From Gammaproteobacteria bacterium (GTDB lineage: Bacteria > Pseudomonadota > Gammaproteobacteria > Arenicellales > JAJDZL01), in contig JAJEHQ010000007.1 in the NCBI GenBank assembly GCA_022823625.1, forward strand, positions 1-64,000: 64,000 nt of DNA. The letters run 5' to 3'. Below the pieces are notes generated by a model that ran no database searches, had not been told where the DNA came from, and was given only the letters and a program-made list of their open reading frames with translations. Positions within the stretch are counted from its first letter, which is position 1. Every line of letters starts with the position of its first letter. The position numbers and the translations under genes were made by a program. Below, piece after piece: positions 37,770 to 45,477 of this stretch.

Positions 37770-38555
37770 TTATCCGGCAGATTCGGTCCAGTTCTGTACA
37801 AATTCCGTAAAGTGTGCAGTATTCGAATCTGAAAGATATCTTCGTATCAGTGTAATTTCTTCGCTGTACTTTGTCTTCGATATGGCACCTCGAATCAGTT
37901 CAAACCTCAGAAAGATCAGGTACGTATTTAAGGCATCGATTTCGCAATAATCGCGTATCGCCTGAATCTGACCGTCAAGGTATGCATCAAATACATTAGC
38001 GCCTCCGATTCCTGATTTTCCGGGTAAGCCAATTAGCTTGGAAATCTCATCAAGCGGTGCAGACCCTCGCCCCTGGTAACGAGCCAATATATCCATGAGG
38101 TCAACATGCCGTTTGTGATAGCGACTTTGATAATTATTGAATCTGAACTCCCGGTCGAAATCACCCGTATCCCAAAACGGGACGCTGCGAATTTCATGAA
38201 TTAACGCACGGTATTGCAGAACCGGCAGATCGAAGCCATTTCCATTCCACGAAACCAAAGTCGGTTTTCTCTCTAATGCACGAAAAAACTCAGCGACCAA
38301 ATCTCTCTCACTTGACTCCAGATTACCAAGTGACTTTACTGTAAACGATTCTCGGTCCCAGCGAACAGCAACCGATATCGCCACCACCTTTTGCTGATGC
38401 AATGGTAGCATCGCCGCATCAGGGACCCTAATTCGACGCGCCGCCATCATTGCTTTGGCGGCATGCTCCTGGTTCAACCCTTCCAGGTCATACAACAATC
38501 CACCGCCATCAGTATCAGGAATTGTTTCGATATCAAATGCAACGACCATATTCAT
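37770..38555 (-). CDS. Predicted 3'-5' exonuclease related to PolB
   Basis: A 261-residue DEDD-type exonuclease. Exo I is DIET at residues 8-11, Exo II lies in SWNGNGFDLPVLQYRA near 98-113, and Exo III in YCEIDALNTYLIFLR near 202-216. This matches the family of stand-alone 3'-5' exonucleases related to family-B DNA polymerases. It overlaps recJ by 4 bp, so a DNA repair role alongside this single-strand exonuclease is likely. Confidence 0.87.
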   Translation of the reverse strand: MNMVVAFDIETIPDTDGGGLLYDLEGLNQEHAAKAMMAARRIRVPDAAMLPLHQQKVVAISVAVRWDRESFTVKSLGNLESSERDLVAEFFRALERKPTLVSWNGNGFDLPVLQYRALIHEIRSVPFWDTGDFDREFRFNNYQSRYHKRHVDLMDILARYQGRGSAPLDEISKLIGLPGKSGIGGANVFDAYLDGQIQAIRDYCEIDALNTYLIFLRFELIRGAISKTKYSEEITLIRRYLSDSNTAHFTEFVQNWTESAG

Positions 38556-40333
38556 GATTTCAACGCCTTGCCTGGAATTGTTCCCACCTTAGAAATATCG
38601 TCCGACATATATATCAGGTTCAATTGAGGCTTACGTGAACCTCTGAACTCATTGACTACCAGATGAAATGCACATCTATAACTTCTGTTTTCCGGTGGCT
38701 GAGAGTGATAATTAGAGTATCTAAAGAATATGCCTGCAACCATTTCGTTTGAATAGGGACTGCTTAGGCGAACGCTCAAATGGCCATCTTTTAACATTCT
38801 GTGGCTAACTACATTGAAAACCCCATCAAAAACTGGCTCTTCAAACTGCTGTCCCCAAGGACCTCCTGAACGGACTTCCTCTGCGGCCTCTAGCCCTAAA
38901 TCCCAGATTTCTCCATCTGATAGAATTTGATTTTCCCATTTTCTGTCGCCTAACTGGCGTGACAGTTCCTCCTGATACAGTGATTTAAATCGCTCAAGAT
39001 TTGTTTTCAGAAGTGTCATTCCAGCAGCCATTGCATGTCCACCATACTGAACGAAGATATCCGGTTCAATTGCTTCGATGCTTGCTAGAACGTCGCGCAG
39101 ATTAAGTCCTTGAACTGAACGACCTGAACCTCGAAGTTTTCCTTCACTATCTGGGGCGAAAATTACTGCGGGTTTACCGGTGTACTCCTTGACCCGCGAT
39201 GCAATCAGTCCGATAATTCCCTGATGCCAGTCAGTGTTGTAGAGGCAAACACCAGGCACGGATTCCGGAATTGAATTCAAGTTACTCCTGACTTCATCTT
39301 TGGCAGTTTGAACCATCTCGACTTCCATCGTCTTGCGTGTGATGTTAAGCCGTTCCAACGTTTTGACAACACTTCGCACCTCCTCTTCATCTGTACTGAC
39401 CAGGCATTTGATTCCATAACTGATATCATCAAGCCGCCCTGCTGCATTTAATTTTGGGCCGATGGTGAATGCGAGATCTTCCGACACAACATCTCCAATT
39501 CTTTTACCACTCTCTTCAAGCAGACACCTGATTCCATAGCGGGAACGGCCTCTGTTGATTAGCTTTAGGCCCTCCGAAATCAGAATACGATTGTTGTAAT
39601 CCAAAGGAACAACGTCAGCGATCGTCCCTACTGCAACCAGATCTAAATAATGGGCCATATTTGGTTCCGCAATGCCTTCAGATTCAAACCACTTTTCCTC
39701 TCTTAACTTTTTTCGAACAATGGACATAACGTACCAAATGACTCCAACACCCGCCAGGTTCTTGCTCCCAAACTGATCGCCAGGCAGTCGTGGATTGACA
39801 ATCGCATCTGCTTCTGGCAACTCCTCACCTGGCAAATGGTGATCAGTAATTACAACAGACATTCCGTACTCTCTCGCCAGTCGAACCCCGGGCAAACTGG
39901 TTATGCCGTTGTCAACAGTAATAACCAATTCGGGTTGTGCTTCTGCGAAACTTTTGACAAACTCTTCAGTCAGTCCATAACCAAACAGCTGTCTGTCGGG
40001 ACAAATGTAGCTCACTTTTCGAGCACCAAATGCGGTTAGTGCCAGATAGCCCAACGCTGAACCGGTTGCACCATCAGCGTCAAAATCTCCCGCAATTAGA
40101 ATTGGCGCATTCGCCTGGATGGCACTGACAATGATGTCAGAAGCTTCGTCAATATTTGACAGATTTGCAGGTGGCAGAAGATTATTGAGGGAATAGTCGA
40201 GCTGACAAGAATCTGAAATGTTCCGGTTTATATAGACTTGCTTGAGTACTGGATGAACATCAAGGTCATCAGATTTGACTGAAGGAGTTCGGCGAACCAA
40301 AGTGCGATTCAAAATGATCCTGTCATCACTCAT
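38552..40333 (-). CDS. recJ: Single-stranded-DNA-specific exonuclease RecJ
   Basis: A 5'-3' exonuclease in recombination and mismatch repair. It has 593 residues. Metal residues are visible in GDF83-D85 (AGDFDADGATG), TVDNG near 140, and DHH 164-166 (VITDHHLPG); the DHHA1 domain shows YGGHAMAAGMTL. It starts 8 bp after hom and overlaps the exonuclease gene. Confidence 0.94.
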   Translation of the reverse strand: MSDDRIILNRTLVRRTPSVKSDDLDVHPVLKQVYINRNISDSCQLDYSLNNLLPPANLSNIDEASDIIVSAIQANAPILIAGDFDADGATGSALGYLALTAFGARKVSYICPDRQLFGYGLTEEFVKSFAEAQPELVITVDNGITSLPGVRLAREYGMSVVITDHHLPGEELPEADAIVNPRLPGDQFGSKNLAGVGVIWYVMSIVRKKLREEKWFESEGIAEPNMAHYLDLVAVGTIADVVPLDYNNRILISEGLKLINRGRSRYGIRCLLEESGKRIGDVVSEDLAFTIGPKLNAAGRLDDISYGIKCLVSTDEEEVRSVVKTLERLNITRKTMEVEMVQTAKDEVRSNLNSIPESVPGVCLYNTDWHQGIIGLIASRVKEYTGKPAVIFAPDSEGKLRGSGRSVQGLNLRDVLASIEAIEPDIFVQYGGHAMAAGMTLLKTNLERFKSLYQEELSRQLGDRKWENQILSDGEIWDLGLEAAEEVRSGGPWGQQFEEPVFDGVFNVVSHRMLKDGHLSVRLSSPYSNEMVAGIFFRYSNYHSQPPENRSYRCAFHLVVNEFRGSRKPQLNLIYMSDDISKVGTIPGKALKS

Positions 40334-40341
40334 CTGCAGAC

Positions 40342-41655
40342 TTACGCTAATGCTTCGATACGAATTCGGTTTATTTCACCAATCACTGTATCAAGCACTT
40401 GCAATTCTTCCAATGCATTTTGCATATTCGCTTCCAAGGTTTCCTGAGTCACAATAACTACTGGCAAAACCTCTTCGTGATGTCCTGAACTCTTTTGTAA
40501 AATCGATTCAATGCTAATTTCATGATCACCAAGAATTCGAGTTACTTCCGCCAAAACACCAGCTTGATTCAGCGCACTCATTCTCAAATAATTTGCAGTC
40601 TCAGTCTGGTTAAATGGAATGATTGGTAGACTTTTCAGTTGATCGTACTGAAAACTCAAATGTGGAACGCTGGTGTTCACACTTCCATTCATGGCTCTGG
40701 CAACATCGACCAAATCAGCGATCACGGCAGAAGCAGTCGGCTCAGAACCAGCGCCAGGGCCATAGAATAGAGCCCTGCCAATAGCATCACCTGATACAGC
40801 CACAGCATTCATAACGCCATTCACATTAGCAAGCAGACGTTGTTTTGAAACTAATGAAGGATGTACCCTTATTTCAATTCCAGATTCAATTCTTCTGGCT
40901 ATGGCAAGGTGCTTGATCGTAAATCCCAGTTCATCGGCATAAACAATATCGTCATATGAAATCGTTGTGATTCCTTCACAGTGGATTGACTCCAATTTCT
41001 GAAGTGGAATACCGAATGCGATGGATGCAAGAATAACCAGTTTGTGCATCGCATCAATACCTTCGACATCAAAAGTTGGATCTGCTTCCGCATAACCTAA
41101 TTCTTGAGCTTTTTCTAATACATCATTGAAAGAACGCTTTAAATCTTTCATGTCTGAAAGAATATAGTTACACGTCCCATTGATTATTCCAACCAGTGAA
41201 CTGATGCGATTAGCTGCAAATCCCTCCCGCACTGCCTTGATGATGGGTATGCCACCACAAACCGAAGCTTCGAATGCAACTATCTTGTCTGACTTCTTTG
41301 CTGTCTCAAATAACTCATTGCCACGTAACGCAATGAGCTCCTTGTTTGCAGTCACAATATGCTTGCCATTGGCAAGTGCGCGATCAATGTATTCATAGGC
41401 CGGGCTTGTGCCACCCATTAACTCAATTACAATATCGATGTCAGGATTATCAATGACCGTAGACGGATTATCCGTAAAGTGCAATCCACTTGCGGTGGGA
41501 GTCCTAGGTTTACTCAAGTCTTTAACAACAACGTGAGAAACTTCAAACCTGCGCCCAATTCTGCGTTCAATCTCATCACAATTCCTGGTTAGCACAGACC
41601 AGGTTCCATAACCAACCGTGCCAAATCCCAACAAACCAATTCGAACAGGTGTCAT
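40342..41655 (-). CDS. hom: Homoserine dehydrogenase
   Basis: NAD(P)H-dependent reduction of aspartate semialdehyde to homoserine for threonine and methionine. The 437 residues have an N-terminal Rossmann motif (GLLGFGTVGYGTW), the catalytic region with VTANKELIALRG and AFEASVCGGIPIIKAVREG, GLGYAEADPTFDVEGIDAMHK-like residues near 205-225, and a C-terminal ACT domain (about 350-437) for threonine feedback. thrC, often next to it, is not present here. Confidence 0.95.
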   Translation of the reverse strand: MTPVRIGLLGFGTVGYGTWSVLTRNCDEIERRIGRRFEVSHVVVKDLSKPRTPTASGLHFTDNPSTVIDNPDIDIVIELMGGTSPAYEYIDRALANGKHIVTANKELIALRGNELFETAKKSDKIVAFEASVCGGIPIIKAVREGFAANRISSLVGIINGTCNYILSDMKDLKRSFNDVLEKAQELGYAEADPTFDVEGIDAMHKLVILASIAFGIPLQKLESIHCEGITTISYDDIVYADELGFTIKHLAIARRIESGIEIRVHPSLVSKQRLLANVNGVMNAVAVSGDAIGRALFYGPGAGSEPTASAVIADLVDVARAMNGSVNTSVPHLSFQYDQLKSLPIIPFNQTETANYLRMSALNQAGVLAEVTRILGDHEISIESILQKSSGHHEEVLPVVIVTQETLEANMQNALEELQVLDTVIGEINRIRIEALA

Positions 41656-41741
41656 TCTAAATATGCTCCACTTTCAAGCACTGAAAATATGAATAGAGAT
41701 TAAATATAGTGTCCGAAATAACCTTCAAGAGTCATTAGAAC

Positions 41742-42113
41742 ATGGAATTGCATAGGTCCGATTCAGCCGGCCTCAATCTGGTTAAATTGCTTGATTCCGG
41801 TGAATTCGTTGTGAACGAAGTATTGTATACACAGAGCATTATTGTAACGGTTGATAATGTGATCACGGACTGGTCGGCACAGAGTGTTGCGGACCTGAGC
41901 ACTGAACATTTCAGAATGTTTGCCCAATTTGATCCTGAAATACTTATTCTTGGAACCGGGAAAAATTTGCAATTCCCCGATCGCCGTTTTTTTGAACCAC
42001 TTGTGCAGCAAGGGTGTGGATACGAAGTGATGAATTCACGTTCCGCTTGTTCCACTTTTAATCTGCTGATCGGAGATGATCGTAAAGTCGTGGCTGCTTT
42101 ACTCAGCACCTAA
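41742..42113 (+). CDS. Mth938-like domain protein (DUF498)
   Basis: A 123-residue protein of the Mth938/AAMDC family, whose cellular role is not settled. Recognisable parts are VDNVITDWSAQSVADLSTEHF, FDPEILILGTGKNLQFP and GCGYEVMNSRSACSTFNLLIGDDRKVVAALL near the C-terminus. It lies alone on the plus strand, between the minus-strand genes hom and nlpD, and converges on nlpD. That is the place rpoS occupies next to nlpD in many gammaproteobacteria. Confidence 0.85.
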   Translation: MELHRSDSAGLNLVKLLDSGEFVVNEVLYTQSIIVTVDNVITDWSAQSVADLSTEHFRMFAQFDPEILILGTGKNLQFPDRRFFEPLVQQGCGYEVMNSRSACSTFNLLIGDDRKVVAALLST

Positions 42114-42142
42114 TCGATTCAAAACAATACGAAAATTAGCGA

Positions 42143-42901
42143 CTAGCCTGCAGACAGAAGCTTGAGTGGATCGACTGGTTTGCCAAATTGTCGAATCTCG
42201 AAGTGTAATTTCACCCGGTCTGCATCGGTACTGCCCATTTCCGCAATTTTCTGACCTTGCTGAACCGAATCCCCTTCATTTACCACAATTCGAGAGTTGT
42301 GCGCGTAGACACTTAGAAATTCTTCACTGTGTTTGACGATGATGATGCGGCCAAATCCAATTAATCCAGATCCTGCATAAACCACCCTTCCCGCCGCAGC
42401 AGCAGATACTGGAGTACCGTTTTCACCCGCAATGTGAATGCCATTCCTTTGGTGTTGTGCGGAGAATTGCGAGATAACCTCACCTTGCGTTGGCCATATC
42501 CATTTCGATGGGCTGCTTAAATTCTGGGTGGATACGACGATATTATTTGCAGGTATTGTTTTGGATTCAGCACCGGAAAACGTTGGTGAGTTTCTGTTCG
42601 GCGGGTATAGACGAATTTCCTGTCCGATTAAGATCGTATCGTCCTGATTCATATTGTTCCATCTAGCCACATCAGCAGTGTCGAAACCGGCTTCAAATGC
42701 AATTGAATAAAGATTGTCACCTGCCTTGACGATCGTAGTGCGCCCCTTGAAAGTGGTGAACGGTTCGGGCCGAATATCGGGATTCGAGTCATATACACTG
42801 ACACTAGATGGAGTGTCCGATGCACACGCTCCAATCAAGAGTGCGAGCAGTACGATGCTACCAGAAAAAAGTCTAATTGATGGTTGAATAAACAAAGACA
42901 A
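42143..42901 (-). CDS. nlpD: NlpD-like lipoprotein with LysM and degenerate M23 domain
   Basis: An outer-membrane lipoprotein that activates peptidoglycan amidases during cell separation. The lipobox LIGAC26 ends the signal peptide. LysM lies near 55-100 (TIVKAGDNLYSIAFEAGFDTADVARWN) and the M23 fold near 150-250. The metal-binding histidines are largely lost (GIHIAGENGTPV, LHFEIRQFG), as in NlpD/EnvC activators, so it is not a peptidase. It overlaps the end of the yqaA gene by 29 bp. Confidence 0.88.
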   Translation of the reverse strand: MSLFIQPSIRLFSGSIVLLALLIGACASDTPSSVSVYDSNPDIRPEPFTTFKGRTTIVKAGDNLYSIAFEAGFDTADVARWNNMNQDDTILIGQEIRLYPPNRNSPTFSGAESKTIPANNIVVSTQNLSSPSKWIWPTQGEVISQFSAQHQRNGIHIAGENGTPVSAAAAGRVVYAGSGLIGFGRIIIVKHSEEFLSVYAHNSRIVVNEGDSVQQGQKIAEMGSTDADRVKLHFEIRQFGKPVDPLKLLSAG

Positions 42902-43457
42902 GAACCAATAGCAAACTGAGTATCACCATTGCAGGTCCAGTATATCTTTTCATTATCTTATAAACCGCATCACCCAATAAATAACAGATGGCTGAGACAG
43001 CGTAGAACCGGGTGGCTCTGCCGATAATTGAACCTACCAGAAAAGGTATGACGGCCATCGCGAAAACTCCGGATGCAATGGTGAAGACTTTGTATGGAAT
43101 CGGTAAAAACCCAGACACCAATACGATCCATATTCCATAGTCTGCATACCACTCGGCCATCGATGAAAAATAACCATCAAGAGCATAAAACTCGATGACA
43201 CTACGGCCTACAGAGTCATAGAGAAACATACCGATCAGATAGCCAACCAACCCACCCAAGACTGAGGATAGTGTAGTCAAAAAGGCAAATCGCCAGGCAT
43301 GAGACTTCTTCGCCAGGGCCATCGGTATGAGAAGCATGTCAGGTGGAATCGGTACCAATACCGCTTCCGTAAAACTGACTCCCGCCAGATATGCCGGGGC
43401 GTGACGATGCGAAGCCAACTTCAACATCCGGTCATAAAACTGATCAATATTGAGCAT
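42873..43457 (-). CDS. YqaA-family VTT (DedA-like) membrane protein
   Basis: A 194-residue integral membrane protein with about five hydrophobic segments and the family-typical SFTEAVLVPIPPDMLLIPMALA and SGFLPIPYKVFTIASGVF re-entrant loops. Members are probable lipid scramblases or flippases in the inner membrane. The yqaA-nlpD pair occurs in Pseudomonas between pcm and rpoS; here both those neighbours are missing. Confidence 0.87.
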   Translation of the reverse strand: MLNIDQFYDRMLKLASHRHAPAYLAGVSFTEAVLVPIPPDMLLIPMALAKKSHAWRFAFLTTLSSVLGGLVGYLIGMFLYDSVGRSVIEFYALDGYFSSMAEWYADYGIWIVLVSGFLPIPYKVFTIASGVFAMAVIPFLVGSIIGRATRFYAVSAICYLLGDAVYKIMKRYTGPAMVILSLLLVLVFVYSTIN

Positions 43458-43493
43458 GTCGCTTGATCTGATGACTTCAATTCTTCTGAGAAT

Positions 43494-44627
43494 TTAGATT
43501 GGTTGAATTTGAGTGCCTGGAACCTGATTTGGAAAAAAGTCTTCACAAGTTCCCTCTCGGTGTACGTCTGCAGTTGCGCAGTGCAAACCTCCACCAAATG
43601 AATATGCATTGCGAAACGGGATGGGAATGACCTCATATCCCAATGAATCAAGTTGCTCCATTTGATTGACTTCCGTTGCTTCTACACAAACTGTTTTGTG
43701 ATCCAGCACTAGCACATTCATGGACAGCCAAACACTGGAATAACACAGGGGTGGAGGGCGATCATGCGCTGGCCAAGCTGCGTCAATAATCTCCCAGTCA
43801 TTTTCCGAAAATATTTTCCTTTGTTCCTGCGGTAGTGCTCGTTCTGGATTATTGATAATTAAACCCGGTCGCAATGGAACGAAGGTTGCATCAATGTGAA
43901 TTGGAGTCGGGTCAGTGGGAAAATTCACAGAGTGAATCCTGTGATTTGGAAAATGACGCTGTAGCCATTGCATGGCCCGTCGATTGGTGGTCAGACCATG
44001 TTGACAAAAAAGATCTTTACCCAGACGCAACACATCTGCCGCATCAAAGAGTGGCTCATGTTCGGTCGTAACAAAATCGCATTCTTTCGCTTTCTGAGCC
44101 AGATCTTCCTTGGTTATTCCGTCAAAATAGTCCAGTTGATAAGAATTATCTGTAAGCCGCGGCCGTGGAGCCTGTTCCCACCTAAAATTTGGGTCTTCAT
44201 CAAAATATTGCTGCATCAAGTTGTGGTATGCCAGATATTCCCAAAACCGACAGCGCATCATCATCGCTGCACTCAATATTTCACTTCCAACAGTAAGCAG
44301 CACATCCCGTGGCGGCATGCAGCCAAATAGAGTCTCTGTACTGAAATCAGGTGTATGGGCGCTCTGATTCCATTGAAAGGGGGTCGGTCGGTCGACGCGC
44401 ACACCTCGTGATTCCAGAACATTGGTAAAGTAATCCAATTCCTCGTTAGCTTTCTCAACGGTTTCTAAAGGACGAGGTCCCCACATACCCCACATGTCGC
44501 TGTTTTTTTCGATCTTTGCTTCAATCGCAGGTTCCCAACCGGGTATGCAGCAATGATCAGCGCGTCCGATAATTATGTGTTTCAACGGGTCAAAGTCATT
44601 CCATGAATTGACTGTTGTTACCGACAT
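43494..44627 (-). CDS. Glycine amidinotransferase-like protein (AGAT/GATM family)
   Basis: A 377-residue amidinotransferase. The catalytic Cys350 (GGGLHCATADVHREG), His244 (TPIHIDATFVPLRPG) and Asp195/Asp198 (PLFDAADVLRLGKD) match the arginine:glycine amidinotransferase triad. It would transfer the amidino group of arginine to an amine such as glycine, giving guanidinoacetate and ornithine; the acceptor cannot be read from the sequence. Bacterial members also make other guanidino compounds. It is downstream of no obvious partner and 8 bp further on the minus strand ends 36 bp before yqaA. Confidence 0.85.
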   Translation of the reverse strand: MSVTTVNSWNDFDPLKHIIIGRADHCCIPGWEPAIEAKIEKNSDMWGMWGPRPLETVEKANEELDYFTNVLESRGVRVDRPTPFQWNQSAHTPDFSTETLFGCMPPRDVLLTVGSEILSAAMMMRCRFWEYLAYHNLMQQYFDEDPNFRWEQAPRPRLTDNSYQLDYFDGITKEDLAQKAKECDFVTTEHEPLFDAADVLRLGKDLFCQHGLTTNRRAMQWLQRHFPNHRIHSVNFPTDPTPIHIDATFVPLRPGLIINNPERALPQEQRKIFSENDWEIIDAAWPAHDRPPPLCYSSVWLSMNVLVLDHKTVCVEATEVNQMEQLDSLGYEVIPIPFRNAYSFGGGLHCATADVHREGTCEDFFPNQVPGTQIQPI

Positions 44628-44676
44628 TTAAGTTACCTCGAAAAATAGTTGAGCAGAAACAAAAACGAATGACAAT

Positions 44677-44753
44677 TGGTCGGGGCGAGAGGATTTGAAC
44701 CTCCGGCCTCTTGCGCCCCATGCAAGTGCGCTACCAGACTGCGCTACGCCCCG
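44677..44753 (-). tRNA. tRNA-Pro(GGG)
   Basis: A 77-nt cloverleaf with encoded CCA on the minus strand. The acceptor stem is CGGGGCG/CGCCCCG, the anticodon loop ATGGGGC gives GGG, and the T-loop has GGTTCAAATCC. It follows merR and ihfA, the arrangement seen in Pseudomonas. Confidence 0.96.
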
Positions 44754-44765
44754 AAATTCAGTAAG

Positions 44766-45128
44766 TTAACTGGGAGAAAGAATATTCAACGCTTTATTCA
44801 ATTGGCCAACGGCTTCTTTAATCTCAGCTTGCATTTCGTCATTGTTCAACGAAGGTTCTCGCTTTCGATTCTTTAGCTGCTTGCGTGCACCACTGATTGT
44901 GAACTCCATGTTGTAGAGCAAATCGACGATGGTACCGACTAATTCAACCTCACGACGGGTGTAATAGCGACGTTTGCCGCGTCGACGAACTGGTTTCAAT
45001 TCCTCAAACTCCTGCTCCCAGTATCGCAACACGTGGGGCTCGATGGAGAAAAACTTACTAACTTCACCGATAGTGAAGTAGTGTTTATTTGGGATTTTTG
45101 GGGTCCCTACCAGATGATTACGCGCCAT
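44766..45128 (-). CDS. MerR-family transcriptional regulator
   Basis: A 120-residue MerR-type protein with the winged helix at about 15-80 ([28 protein letters not shown]) and a coiled-coil-like C-terminus. There are no metal-binding cysteines. It is the small regulator found next to ihfA and tRNA-Pro in many gammaproteobacteria; its target is unknown. Confidence 0.9.
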   Translation of the reverse strand: MARNHLVGTPKIPNKHYFTIGEVSKFFSIEPHVLRYWEQEFEELKPVRRRGKRRYYTRREVELVGTIVDLLYNMEFTISGARKQLKNRKREPSLNNDEMQAEIKEAVGQLNKALNILSPS

Positions 45129-45150
45129 CCGTTAGTCCACAATAATCCGA

Positions 45151-45468
45151 CTAGTCTTGGGAGGTGTCGTCTGGTTGGTAGTTGACTGTCATTTCGCGAA
45201 GTTTATTGCTGGCTCGAAAGGTTACAACGGTTCGCTCTTTAATTTCCACATCAATGCCAGTCTTTGGATTGCGTCCTGGACGAGGTGATTTGTGCCTCAC
45301 GCTAAAACGTCCAAAACCCGACAGCTTAACATCTTCGTGACGCTCCAGCACACAACGAATCTCTTCAAAAAACTTTTCAACAAAATCTTTTGCTTCACGT
45401 TGGTTTAATCCGAGCGTGTTATTTATCTCATTAACAAGATCAGACTTGACAACTACAGATTTACTCAT
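45151..45468 (-). CDS. ihfA: Integration host factor subunit alpha
   Basis: A DNA-bending nucleoid protein, working as a heterodimer with IhfB. It has 105 residues, with the family segment FGRFSVRHKSPRPGRNPKTGIDVEI that contains the beta-arm with the intercalating proline. It starts 9 bp after pheT, as in E. coli. Confidence 0.95.
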   Translation of the reverse strand: MSKSVVVKSDLVNEINNTLGLNQREAKDFVEKFFEEIRCVLERHEDVKLSGFGRFSVRHKSPRPGRNPKTGIDVEIKERTVVTFRASNKLREMTVNYQPDDTSQD

Positions 45469-45477
45469 TGGTTAGGC

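Noticed and set aside
44676-44876. 66-codon plus-strand frame over tRNA-Pro
   Set aside because: It is a translation of the tRNA antisense and the merR end.
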